5,488 nucleotides of DNA from assembly GCA_029245665.1 (NCBI GenBank), contig JAQWOW010000255.1, forward strand, positions 1 through 5,488, given 5' to 3'. Under the pieces are notes generated by a model. It saw nothing but the letters and a program-made list of their open reading frames with translations. It did no database searches and was not told the origin of the DNA. The position numbers and the translations under genes are program-made. Positions 1 to 5,488 of this stretch are shown piece by piece. Source of the DNA: Polaribacter sp. (GTDB taxonomy: Bacteria; Bacteroidota; Bacteroidia; Flavobacteriales; Flavobacteriaceae). Position 1 is the stretch's first letter, and each line of letters opens with the position of its first letter.

Positions 1-2307
1 AACCTTCGCTTTCCATCCTCTTTTTGTAATAGAATAATCCGAAGTAAATTTAATTGTTAAGGCTCCACTAGGATGAGTAGAATTTATTCTTTGATTTTTA
101 TACTGACCACTATATATTTTAATAAGATTAGCTTCTTCAACATTTGGTCCATCATAAATAGATAAAAAATCATAGTTCTTTTCAGTATCAATATACTTAA
201 AATCAAGTACTACTTTTTTTCCTTTTTTAGCAGGTTTGTATACAATTGTTTCAAAAGCATAATCTTGATAATTACCTAAACTTCCGCCTGAGTCAAAATA
301 TCTATCTTTACAAGTAAATTTAGGCTGAATAATTTTGGGACCTTTTATTTTATTGTACAGTGCTACAGATTTTGCTTTTAACACCAATTCTCCCTTAATA
401 TTAAAAGAAATATCATAGGTAAATACAGAATATAAATCTTCTAAGAGTGTTGTTCCTTGCACCCATAAATCAGGAACACTACCTAGCTGTTGAACCTGTA
501 TTTGTTTTGTTCCACTTAAATCTCCTTGGTCAATGGTTTGATTGTATTGATCGGGACCAATTACAAATCTTCCAGGCTGCCCATTTTTGTTAACTCCCAT
601 GCTATATTCAATAGTAGGCGAATTTTTTGCTCCTATTATTAATTTATTTTTCACTTCCAACATCTTTTCTGAATCTCCTTTTAAGGAAGAAGAGCCTGTA
701 TCAAAAGCAAACACAGTTTTTGAAGGATCTATTCCTGAAATTATTTCTCCACCTACTTTTACAGAATTTAACGCAGTACTCCATAAATAGGAAACGGCAT
801 AGGGATCTTTTGGGATCTCTGAATCAGAATAATTTTTTTGTTCCAAGGTAATTTTACTTTCTATGTCTACCTTTGTTTCGTCAATTTTGTCACTACCTAT
901 AACATAATTGCCTTTTTTTGTTTCTTTATCGTAGTAAAAAGATACCGTTAATTTATTTGGATCAATAGTACCACTAGTTACTAAATCTACCATAATATTA
1001 CTTATTCTATAATTAGGGTCATTTGGCTTTCCTCCTGATGAGAAGGAAGGAATTGCCAAGGCGCCGTCCCAGAGAAGTTCCTTAAACTGATCCATATTGC
1101 CTCCTGATGGTGGAATAAATTTTTCAATTAGATTGATCTCCCTGGGATACGCTTTCCTTGTTGGGTCTATTTTTATCAAATCAAACCCTAAGTTAGCCAT
1201 AGAATTTCCCCATGGTCCCCAATCATGTTTGGTTACAGACCTATCTATCCATTTAAAGCTTGTGCTGATAGTATCAAATTGAGTGTGGTTGTATTTTGTG
1301 CAAGCATCAACTGTGCATTGAGTAGAATTTACCCAATCATAATTTCCACCGGTATCTAAGGCCAATTTAAGAGTTTGACTACTTCCTATTTTCATATTAG
1401 AAACCCAGTTAGTTGCACCGTTATTAGTAAAGGGGAGTTTTTCTATAGAGTTTTGAATCTGTTGGTATGCAAAAGTGCTGTTTTTAGATTTTGTGAAGTA
1501 AGCTCCTTGAGAACGAACTGAAGAATAGTTGACCTTTTCACCATAAGCATGTGCAAGATTCATGGAAGATTTTATTTTGTATTCAGTACCATTGTCTATA
1601 ATTTCCCCAATTAATGACATACTAAAGGAATTAACTTTACCTTTTGTTGTTGTCGCAAAAGAATGAGAAGTTCCTGAAAGTGAAAAACTATAATTATTTT
1701 TTATAATTCGTTGCTGAATATATCCTTTTAGTTTGATTAAAAATTCTTCTTTTGTATTTGGATCACGATAAAAGTATGATGCATAAATATTATTGTCTTT
1801 TATATAGATAATATTTAAACCGGGAAGGTTATTGAAATCATGCCAAGATCCTATTAAATTATCTGATGAAATATTTACAGCTGGTGGATCATACTTATTT
1901 ATTAGGGGTTGAGTATCATTTGTTTTTGTAAAAAATAGTGTTTCACACCTATTTAAATAACCTACACCTTTGTTTAAAACATGGAATAATTGTAGTTTTA
2001 TTTCTTTCGTGTTTTTATCTATGTATGCCTGACCGGTCATTGTTGAAATGACTTTATTTTCATTCATTAAGCTGATTGAAATTGCGGAAGTTGAAGAATC
2101 TACAGGTAATTCATTAGCCATTAAATTTAGTTTTATAGTTCTACCATTTCTATTATATTCAAATATTCCGTTTAATAATGAATTTACCTTAATTATTTTG
2201 AGGTTATCATCTGATTTCCAAGTTCCTTCCAAATTTATATCTTGTGCTTGTAGACACACAAAGCATTGAAGTATGGTAATTAGCAAAAAAGTGATTGTAT
2301 TTTTCAT
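1..2307 (-). CDS. Secreted avidin-avidin-pepsin-CUB protein (bacterial A1 aspartic protease), C-terminus off window
   Basis: The frame is open from ATG at 2307 to the window edge (769 residues, no stop). A signal peptide spans residues 1-21, with likely cleavage near LQA|QD. Two avidin-like barrels follow: about 25-130 (starts GTW, contains TGQAYIDK, ends FFTK) and about 150-275 (starts GSW, ends YFTK). Residues 295-655 match pepsin family A1. The first catalytic motif is LALDTG (Asp318), with Trp325 at the pepsin spacing and Cys331/Cys336 placed like the pepsin Cys45-Cys50 disulfide. WDGALAIPS corresponds to pepsin FDGILGLAYPS, and FAFDTGSS carries the second aspartate, Asp536. From Cys666 a CUB domain runs to the edge (SGGSLGNY, YDFLSIYDG, FTSD; candidate calcium ligands Glu709, Asp713, Asp757). 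It is probably an extracellular endopeptidase. No ordinary pepsin propeptide is visible, and the avidin-like modules sit in that place. A type IX secretion sorting domain off window is expected but not seen. The start overlaps the upstream gene by ATGA. Confidence 0.88.
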   Translation of the reverse strand, partial: MKNTITFLLITILQCFVCLQAQDINLEGTWKSDDNLKIIKVNSLLNGIFEYNRNGRTIKLNLMANELPVDSSTSAISISLMNENKVISTMTGQAYIDKNTKEIKLQLFHVLNKGVGYLNRCETLFFTKTNDTQPLINKYDPPAVNISSDNLIGSWHDFNNLPGLNIIYIKDNNIYASYFYRDPNTKEEFLIKLKGYIQQRIIKNNYSFSLSGTSHSFATTTKGKVNSFSMSLIGEIIDNGTEYKIKSSMNLAHAYGEKVNYSSVRSQGAYFTKSKNSTFAYQQIQNSIEKLPFTNNGATNWVSNMKIGSSQTLKLALDTGGNYDWVNSTQCTVDACTKYNHTQFDTISTSFKWIDRSVTKHDWGPWGNSMANLGFDLIKIDPTRKAYPREINLIEKFIPPSGGNMDQFKELLWDGALAIPSFSSGGKPNDPNYRISNIMVDLVTSGTIDPNKLTVSFYYDKETKKGNYVIGSDKIDETKVDIESKITLEQKNYSDSEIPKDPYAVSYLWSTALNSVKVGGEIISGIDPSKTVFAFDTGSSSLKGDSEKMLEVKNKLIIGAKNSPTIEYSMGVNKNGQPGRFVIGPDQYNQTIDQGDLSGTKQIQVQQLGSVPDLWVQGTTLLEDLYSVFTYDISFNIKGELVLKAKSVALYNKIKGPKIIQPKFTCKDRYFDSGGSLGNYQDYAFETIVYKPAKKGKKVVLDFKYIDTEKNYDFLSIYDGPNVEEANLIKIYSGQYKNQRINSTHPSGALTIKFTSDYSITKRGWKAKV
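2304..2307 (-). promoter_or_regulatory. ATGA stop/start overlap (translational coupling)
   Basis: Read on the minus strand, the four bases are ATGA: the ATG starts the protease gene and the TGA ends the dual-avidin gene. Overlaps of this kind normally mean one mRNA and coupled translation. The reading frame downstream gives a clean signal peptide from this ATG, which supports it as the true start. Confidence 0.85.
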
Positions 2308-3293
2308 TTGATTGTTTTTATAAATATTTCTCCCGTTGAGATTTCGTTAGCTTCAATTCTATATATACTTTGCTCTTCATTAGATTTTGTTAAAAACATG
2401 TTTATTCTATGAGAACCATCTCCTGAAGAAAACCCTGATAAAGAGATATTATAGGTAGTTTGATCTTTTGGTTTTTCTAAAGTTCCTACAAGAGACATTG
2501 CAAAAGGAAAATCAGTTTCGTTTCCTTTTTGAGGTAAATATGGACTTGCGATCCCTGTAAAAGGGATGCTTTCACCTGACGACAAGTTAAAACTTCCTAA
2601 AACTTCATAATACCTGAGTTCTTGATAACTGTTCCCTCTTGGAACTAGATTGGTAATATTTAATTTGCTGATACTACCATAACTGTTTTGGGGATCTACT
2701 TTCCATTCTCCTTTTAGCAAATTTTCATATTGTTGATCTTTCAAACTCCCTTGTCCTGATGGTTTTATCGGTACTTTACGTGGAATATACTTGCAAGAAT
2801 CTCCTGAAACAGTAGTAAATGATTGTGATTGCGGGAGGTTTCCTGGATTGAATATACTCACAGCATCAAATGGTCCTGGTGCAGAAATAACATTGAGTAA
2901 ATTTAGTTTCTTTTCATTAGGATAATAATTTCCTGTCATGGATGAGCTCCAATATTGCGACGGATCATCAGGTTTTGAAGCAAGTGTTCCCCAACCAATA
3001 GTAAAAGTAATAGGAAAGTATGTTTCTAAACTTGGTGCTGTTGGTGTTTTGCCTATAATCCTATAGACTCCAGAAGACCCAGTGGTGGAGGCATAGAACC
3101 CTTCAAATATACCAGTATCAGTATTGTGTTGCGTAATTAATGCGTTAGAACCAAAACTATTTTTAAAACATTTGTTGGTTAATCCTTGGGATTTGGTAAT
3201 GCTATTAGTAAAAAAAAAAAGTAAAAAAAGAGAAAATAAAAATGGAGATACAATAATACGTGTTTGTTTAAAGTAAACATTTTTTTGTTTCAT
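2304..3293 (-). CDS. Secreted protein with two avidin-like domains
   Basis: This 329-residue protein has a hydrophobic N-terminal signal (about residues 11-36, ending near TKSQG) with no convincing lipobox, so it is probably exported by Sec. Domain 1 (about 38-163) follows the avidin/streptavidin pattern. FKNSFGS (43-49) aligns with streptavidin WYNQLGS, keeping Asn23 and Ser27 equivalents (Asn45, Ser49). GFYAS (65-69) keeps Tyr43 and Ser45 equivalents. FTIGW (97-101) keeps the Trp79 equivalent, and MTGNY matches WSGQY. Trp21 is Phe and the Trp108 position appears lost. Domain 2 (about 192-327) starts KGEW and ends GEIFIKT and is much more diverged. Cys42 and Cys167 could form a disulfide. 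It lies directly upstream of, and overlaps, the avidin-pepsin-CUB gene, so the two are probably made together. The role may be binding of biotin, a biotinylated ligand, or something else. The avidin-like fold is the confident part for domain 1; function is inferred. Confidence 0.82.
   Translation of the reverse strand: MKQKNVYFKQTRIIVSPFLFSLFLLFFFTNSITKSQGLTNKCFKNSFGSNALITQHNTDTGIFEGFYASTTGSSGVYRIIGKTPTAPSLETYFPITFTIGWGTLASKPDDPSQYWSSSMTGNYYPNEKKLNLLNVISAPGPFDAVSIFNPGNLPQSQSFTTVSGDSCKYIPRKVPIKPSGQGSLKDQQYENLLKGEWKVDPQNSYGSISKLNITNLVPRGNSYQELRYYEVLGSFNLSSGESIPFTGIASPYLPQKGNETDFPFAMSLVGTLEKPKDQTTYNISLSGFSSGDGSHRINMFLTKSNEEQSIYRIEANEISTGEIFIKTIK
3210..3220. repeat. Homopolymer A11/T11 inside signal-peptide coding sequence
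   Basis: Eleven consecutive A on the plus strand (T on the coding strand) encode the LFFF part of the hydrophobic core of the dual-avidin signal peptide, near residues 25-28. A seven-A run lies just beyond (3223-3229). Gain or loss of one base would shift the frame near the start of the operon, so this is a candidate slippage site. Confidence 0.6.
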
Positions 3294-3414
3294 AATTATG
3301 GGTTTTTAAAATTAATATTTAAGGGTTAAATTGATACATTGTAAGTAGTATGATTTATCACAAATTTTTCTTTATCAGAAACAATACTTATTTCAAAATC
3401 AGTACTTAGATTTT

Positions 3415-3420
3415 AAGGAG
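3415..3420 (+). promoter_or_regulatory. Shine-Dalgarno-like AAGGAG
   Basis: AAGGAG lies 9 bases before the ATG at 3430. A purine-rich site this strong is unusual in an AT-rich Bacteroidota intergenic region, where such sites are often weak. It is the main reason to consider the small ORF that follows. Confidence 0.35.
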
Positions 3421-3429
3421 TGTTTTTTA

Positions 3430-3606
3430 ATGCATTTCACACTATTTTATGAATTATTTATTTTTTATGAATTATTGTACTGTTATTTATTTATTTCACT
3501 TTTTAAATGTATAATTATTGAATTATATGTAATATTTTTCCCTATATTTATATTTAAAATAGTATTTATAGGAATGAAATTAGGAAAGCAATGGAAAATA
3601 AATTAG
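3430..3606 (+). CDS. Possible small hydrophobic membrane peptide (58 aa)
   Basis: The frame runs from ATG at 3430 to TAG at 3604-3606, giving 58 residues rich in Phe, Ile, Leu and Tyr, with two hydrophobic stretches (about residues 3-25 and 27-47) and a basic tail (MKLGKQWKIN). The start has AAGGAG at good spacing. The end overlaps the start of the 410-residue gene by 16 bases in another frame, which would fit coupling or a leader peptide. Against it: poly-T/A sequence readily yields hydrophobic open frames by chance, and no family is recognised. An in-frame 6-codon repeat (FYELFI / FYELLY) is visible near the N-terminus. I treat it as an unproven candidate. Confidence 0.25.
   Translation: MHFTLFYELFIFYELLYCYLFISLFKCIIIELYVIFFPIFIFKIVFIGMKLGKQWKIN
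3445..3476. repeat. Short tandem-like direct repeat, 14 bases at 18-base spacing
   Basis: TTTTATGAATTATT occurs at 3445-3458 and again at 3463-3476. The 18-base period is six codons in the frame of the small ORF and encodes FYEL twice. It could equally be a non-coding AT-rich duplication or a regulatory direct repeat. Confidence 0.6.
3582..3588 (+). promoter_or_regulatory. Ribosome binding site of the 410-residue gene
   Basis: AGGAAAG ends two bases before the ATG at 3591, with the AGGA core about 5 bases from the start. The frame has a TAA at 3555-3557 and no other ATG in between, so 3591 is the only reasonable ATG start at this end. Confidence 0.5.
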
Positions 3607-4823
3607 ACAAAGAAATAAATCAAACTTTGTTGTTGGAAAAGAAAGTATTCATGACTCTGTTAAATAGTATTATCAGCCAATTTAAATCTACTCATCTTTC
3701 CCATAAATTCAAAGACTCTCAATTATACGGGTTTGGAAATTATGATTTGAATAAGCCAAATTTAAAGCATGAATTTGAAGCTCTTTTAAAGGGGTATGTG
3801 AATGGTAAATACCTATATAATAAATATAGAGAAGCATGTTCAGGTATGCCGATAATAAAAATTAGCAGAGAATACCAATCGTTGTTTTTTAAATATTTAG
3901 ACTATAAAAATATCTTTGAGTTTATTGAAAGTGATTTGTTTACGTTAGAAGAAAAAAACAAACAATTAGAATTGCTTACTAATATAGAAACGATTGATGA
4001 TCATTATTATATTTGTTATTATTTTGGAGAAGATAATAAAATGATTAAAGGTCAAGTAATTTTATATAATGGATGGAAAACTATTGAAATTAAATATTTT
4101 TATAATCAAAATAATGAAGATAATATGGTTTATTCATTTAATGGTACTGTAAACCACAGTGAAGATTTTGTTCATTTTGATACGAAATACTTTGATGGAT
4201 CCAAAAAGAATGAAGGTGCAAAATTTATATTTTTTATTGGAAAATCATCTCCTAATGAAAGGCAGTACTTAATTGGTACTTATTCAGGGTTTGATAAATA
4301 TGATAGAGCAATTGCTGGAAAAACGATTTTAGAAAAATTTAATTCAAAGGCTGAAATTGATGCGAAAGTAATTGACCCTTTTTTTGATCCAATTATCTGT
4401 CAAGAATTAAATAAAAATAGAATTGTAGTAGAAAGTAATATTAGGAAAAATCCTTTAATGTTTTCCAAAAAAAGTCCTTATTCAGAAATTTTATTGAAAT
4501 CCTATGGAAACTATTTTTTATCTTTTGAGATAGGCGAAAATGTATTTGAATTGAAAGTGAAAATTGAAAAATATCATTTCAATATAGTTAGTTTAAATAA
4601 TTATATTATGGTCGAAGATGATAAAATTTCTCTCATAAATAAGGGGCAAATTTTAAATTTTGACTTTTCTATATCCGGAATGTTTCATTTACAAAAAGTA
4701 TCTATTTATCTTAATATTTTTGATTTTACAAATCACAAAAGAGAATCAAGAAGCGATTTTATTGGCGTAGATATTAATAATAATATTGTTTCTGGAAAAC
4801 TACTTATTAAAGATCTTGATTGA
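3591..4823 (+). CDS. Hypothetical protein, 410 aa, unknown function
   Basis: I do not recognise this protein with confidence. There is no signal peptide and no transmembrane segment, so it is probably cytoplasmic. Residues 1-135 are mostly helical in character (charged/Leu-rich, for example KNKQLELL). Residues 136-250 alternate as beta strands (YYICYYFG, GQVILYNGWKTIEIKYFY, AKFIFFIGK) and end in IGTYSGFDKYDRAIAGKTIL. From memory this resembles a small beta-barrel module found in uncharacterised Bacteroidota proteins, but I cannot name a family. Residues 300-410 form another beta-rich part ending GKLLIKDLD. It is transcribed away from the avidin operon and towards fabG, with no partner gene on its own strand apart from a doubtful 58-residue ORF. 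The length, clean frame and ribosome binding site support a real gene. Very high Asn, Lys, Ile and Phe content suits an accessory gene. Confidence 0.8.
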   Translation: MENKLDKEINQTLLLEKKVFMTLLNSIISQFKSTHLSHKFKDSQLYGFGNYDLNKPNLKHEFEALLKGYVNGKYLYNKYREACSGMPIIKISREYQSLFFKYLDYKNIFEFIESDLFTLEEKNKQLELLTNIETIDDHYYICYYFGEDNKMIKGQVILYNGWKTIEIKYFYNQNNEDNMVYSFNGTVNHSEDFVHFDTKYFDGSKKNEGAKFIFFIGKSSPNERQYLIGTYSGFDKYDRAIAGKTILEKFNSKAEIDAKVIDPFFDPIICQELNKNRIVVESNIRKNPLMFSKKSPYSEILLKSYGNYFLSFEIGENVFELKVKIEKYHFNIVSLNNYIMVEDDKISLINKGQILNFDFSISGMFHLQKVSIYLNIFDFTNHKRESRSDFIGVDINNNIVSGKLLIKDLD

Positions 4824-4850
4824 TTTTACCAATTACTTGGTTTCCTTACC

Positions 4851-4985
4851 CTATCAAAAGAAAATATTTTACATGTAGGTGATTTTGTCTGCTTTGGGTA
4901 TAAATGCAAATAGCAGATTATTTGTACGTTAAAAGTACTTCAGATTGTGATGCGTTGATTGTATTACTATCTGCTATCAAAAGAA
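4851..4985. repeat. 12-base direct repeat CTATCAAAAGAA, two copies
   Basis: CTATCAAAAGAA is found at 4851-4862 and at 4974-4985, about 123 bases apart. The second copy lies inside the possible transporter relic. No transposase or inverted ends accompany it, so it may be chance in AT-rich DNA or a trace of a small duplication. Confidence 0.4.
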
Positions 4986-5041
4986 GTCAGATTTTAATTG
5001 CAGTTTTATTGGGTGGTATTTTTTTTAAGAAAAAAAAATAA
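4871..5041 (+). pseudogene. Possible relic of a DMT/EamA-type membrane transporter
   Basis: A short open frame (ATG 4904, TAA 5039-5041, 45 residues) reads YLYVKSTSD, then DALIVLLSAIKRSQILIAVL, then LGGIFFKKKK. The pattern 'xIKRSxxxxxxLLGxxFFKxK' resembles the end of a half-repeat in EamA-family drug/metabolite transporters, where a membrane helix is followed by a conserved FKE-type motif. A second frame just upstream (4879-4929) reads VILSALGINAN, which could be the preceding helix, separated by a frameshift. TAA lies directly before the ATG and there is no good ribosome binding site. If this is right, only about 55 of some 290 residues survive. Alternatives are a genuine 45-residue single-pass membrane peptide or chance. 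The family assignment rests on remembered pattern only. Confidence 0.3.
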
Positions 5042-5054
5042 ACCTAAAAAACTG

Positions 5055-5077
5055 ATACCCCTATTGGGTATTTTATT
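5055..5077 (+). terminator. Weak intrinsic terminator candidate for the plus strand
   Basis: ATACCC (5055-5060) pairs perfectly with GGGTAT (5066-5071) across the loop CTATT, followed by a T-rich tail TTTATT. The stem is only 6 base pairs and lies about 230 bases after the stop of the 410-residue gene, so it is at best a modest terminator. Confidence 0.35.
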
Positions 5078-5103
5078 CGATGTATTATAAATTTTATACG
5101 CAT

Positions 5104-5143
5104 AAAAAAAGCTTCAATAAAAATTATTATTGAAGCTTTTTTT
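5104..5143 (-). terminator. Strong bidirectional intrinsic terminator after fabG
   Basis: AAAAAAAGCTTCAATAA (5104-5120) is perfectly complementary to 5127-5143, giving a 17-base-pair hairpin with the 6-base loop AAATTA. The core is GCTTCAATAA/TTATTGAAGC, and the A7/T7 flanks supply a U-tract in either direction. It begins 14 bases past the fabG stop codon on the minus strand. By symmetry it could also stop plus-strand read-through before it runs antisense into fabG. Confidence 0.85.
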
Positions 5144-5157
5144 ACTGATGTTTTCAG

Positions 5158-5488
5158 TTATGTTAGCATTCCTCCATCAACCGATAAAGTTTGACCTGTA
5201 ATATACGAACTCATATCAGAGGCTAAAAACACACATGCATTTGCAATATCTATAGGTTGACCTCCTCTTTTTAAAGGGATTCCATCTCTCCAGTTTTGAA
5301 CGGTTGCTTCATCTAGTTTAGTTGTCATTTCAGTTTCTATAAAACCAGGAGCAACAACATTACTTCTTATGTTTCTAGAGCCTAATTCTAATGCAACAGA
5401 TTTAGAAAAACCGACAATACCCGCTTTTGAAGCCGCGTAGTTAGTTTGCCCAGCATTTCCTTTTAAACCCACAATAGAACTCATATTA
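5158..5488 (-). CDS. fabG: 3-oxoacyl-[acyl-carrier-protein] reductase, C-terminal part
   Basis: This is the last 109 residues or so of a short-chain dehydrogenase/reductase that catalyses NADPH-dependent reduction of 3-oxoacyl-ACP in fatty acid synthesis (FASII) in the cytoplasm. The visible sequence begins N-MSSIVG, carrying the catalytic Ser (second Ser after the Met). It continues to the YAASK active-site motif (Tyr and Lys four apart), then VVAPGFIETEM, then VFLASD, YITGQTL and the terminal VDGGMLT. These motifs match FabG of flavobacteria more closely than generic SDRs. The ATG at 5484 is the internal Met of the 'IINMSS' strand and not the start: the frame stays open to the window edge, and a full-length FabG of about 248 residues would begin some 415 bases outside. 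The Rossmann nucleotide-binding half and the catalytic Asn are off window. A strong terminator follows the stop. Confidence 0.95.
   Translation of the reverse strand, partial: NMSSIVGLKGNAGQTNYAASKAGIVGFSKSVALELGSRNIRSNVVAPGFIETEMTTKLDEATVQNWRDGIPLKRGGQPIDIANACVFLASDMSSYITGQTLSVDGGMLT

Larger units (their letters stand above)
3294..3590. promoter_or_regulatory. Divergent intergenic region, promoters presumed
   Basis: This 297-base, extremely AT-rich gap separates the divergently oriented minus-strand avidin operon and the plus-strand 410-residue gene, so it should carry promoters for both. I looked for the Bacteroidota -7 consensus (TAnnTTTG) on both strands and found no clear match, so no promoter position is assigned. 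It also contains the small doubtful ORF at 3430-3606 and an 18-base-period repeat. Confidence 0.45.
4824..5157. other. Gene-poor stretch between the 410-residue gene and fabG
   Basis: There is no intact full-length gene here. The stretch holds a possible transporter relic (4871-5041), a 12-base direct repeat, and two terminator-like hairpins near the fabG end. It lies between convergent genes, so promoters are not required. Confidence 0.6.

Noticed and set aside
587..1282. Plus-strand open frames at 587-790, 627-851 and 1097-1282
   Set aside because: They lie antisense to the continuous 769-residue protease frame, have no family features, and two overlap each other. They are shadows of the real minus-strand gene.
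2244..2266. Lipoprotein signal in the protease N-terminus (two cysteines at residues 15 and 18)
   Set aside because: The residues before each cysteine (ILQ-C and CFV-C) do not fit the lipobox, and a good signal peptidase I site follows (LQA|QD).
2048..2269. Plus-strand open frame of 73 residues
   Set aside because: It is antisense to the signal peptide and first avidin-like domain of the protease gene, with no supporting ribosome site or recognisable content.
3294..3590. Bacteroidota-type promoter (TTTG / TAnnTTTG) for either divergent gene
   Set aside because: No convincing match was found on either strand. Near matches are expected in such AT-rich sequence, so none was called.
4824..5157. 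Insertion sequence or CRISPR remnant
   Set aside because: There is only one 12-base direct repeat pair, with no transposase frame, no terminal inverted repeats and no regular spacer pattern.
5158..5484. ATG at 5484 as the fabG start
   Set aside because: The frame stays open upstream to the window edge, and the Met sits in the conserved 'INMSS' strand that carries the catalytic Ser. The gene is truncated by the window and does not start there.

Overview
The window is AT-rich (roughly two thirds A+T by eye) and looks like the chromosome of a member of the Bacteroidota, most likely Flavobacteriia. The evidence is a FabG tail of flavobacterial style (YAASK, ending DGGMLT), signal peptides ending in a QAQ-type cleavage site, a CUB module of the 'SGGSLGNY ... 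YDFLSIYDG ... FTSD' kind common in secreted proteins of this group, and Ile/Asn/Lys/Tyr-rich coding. The taxonomic call is inference; there is no rRNA or tRNA in the window.

Layout. (1) Positions 1-3293, minus strand: a two-gene, translationally coupled operon (ATGA overlap at 2304-2307). The first gene (2304-3293) encodes a secreted protein made of two avidin-like beta-barrel domains. The second starts at 2307 and is still open at the window edge, with 769 residues visible. It encodes signal peptide - avidin-like - avidin-like - pepsin-type (family A1) aspartic protease - CUB domain, and the C-terminus is off the window. (2) Positions 3294-3590: a very AT-rich divergent intergenic region with a small, doubtful hydrophobic ORF preceded by a strong Shine-Dalgarno-like site. 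(3) Positions 3591-4823, plus strand: a 410-residue orphan protein of unknown function. (4) Positions 4824-5157: a gene-poor stretch with a possible eroded piece of a DMT/EamA-type transporter and two terminator-like hairpins. (5) Positions 5158-5488, minus strand: the C-terminal part of fabG (3-oxoacyl-ACP reductase), a housekeeping gene that continues past the window edge.

The most notable content is the minus-strand operon. Four avidin-like domains are encoded side by side, two of them on the same chain as a bilobed pepsin-like protease that keeps both catalytic DTG motifs and the first-lobe disulfide spacing of pepsin. I infer that the two proteins are exported together and act outside the cell, with the avidin-like and CUB modules as binding or targeting parts and the pepsin module as the enzyme. 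Whether any of the domains binds biotin is open: the first domain of the 329-residue protein keeps several biotin-pocket positions, while the others are more diverged. An 11-base homopolymer in the signal-peptide coding part of the first gene could make the operon phase-variable.
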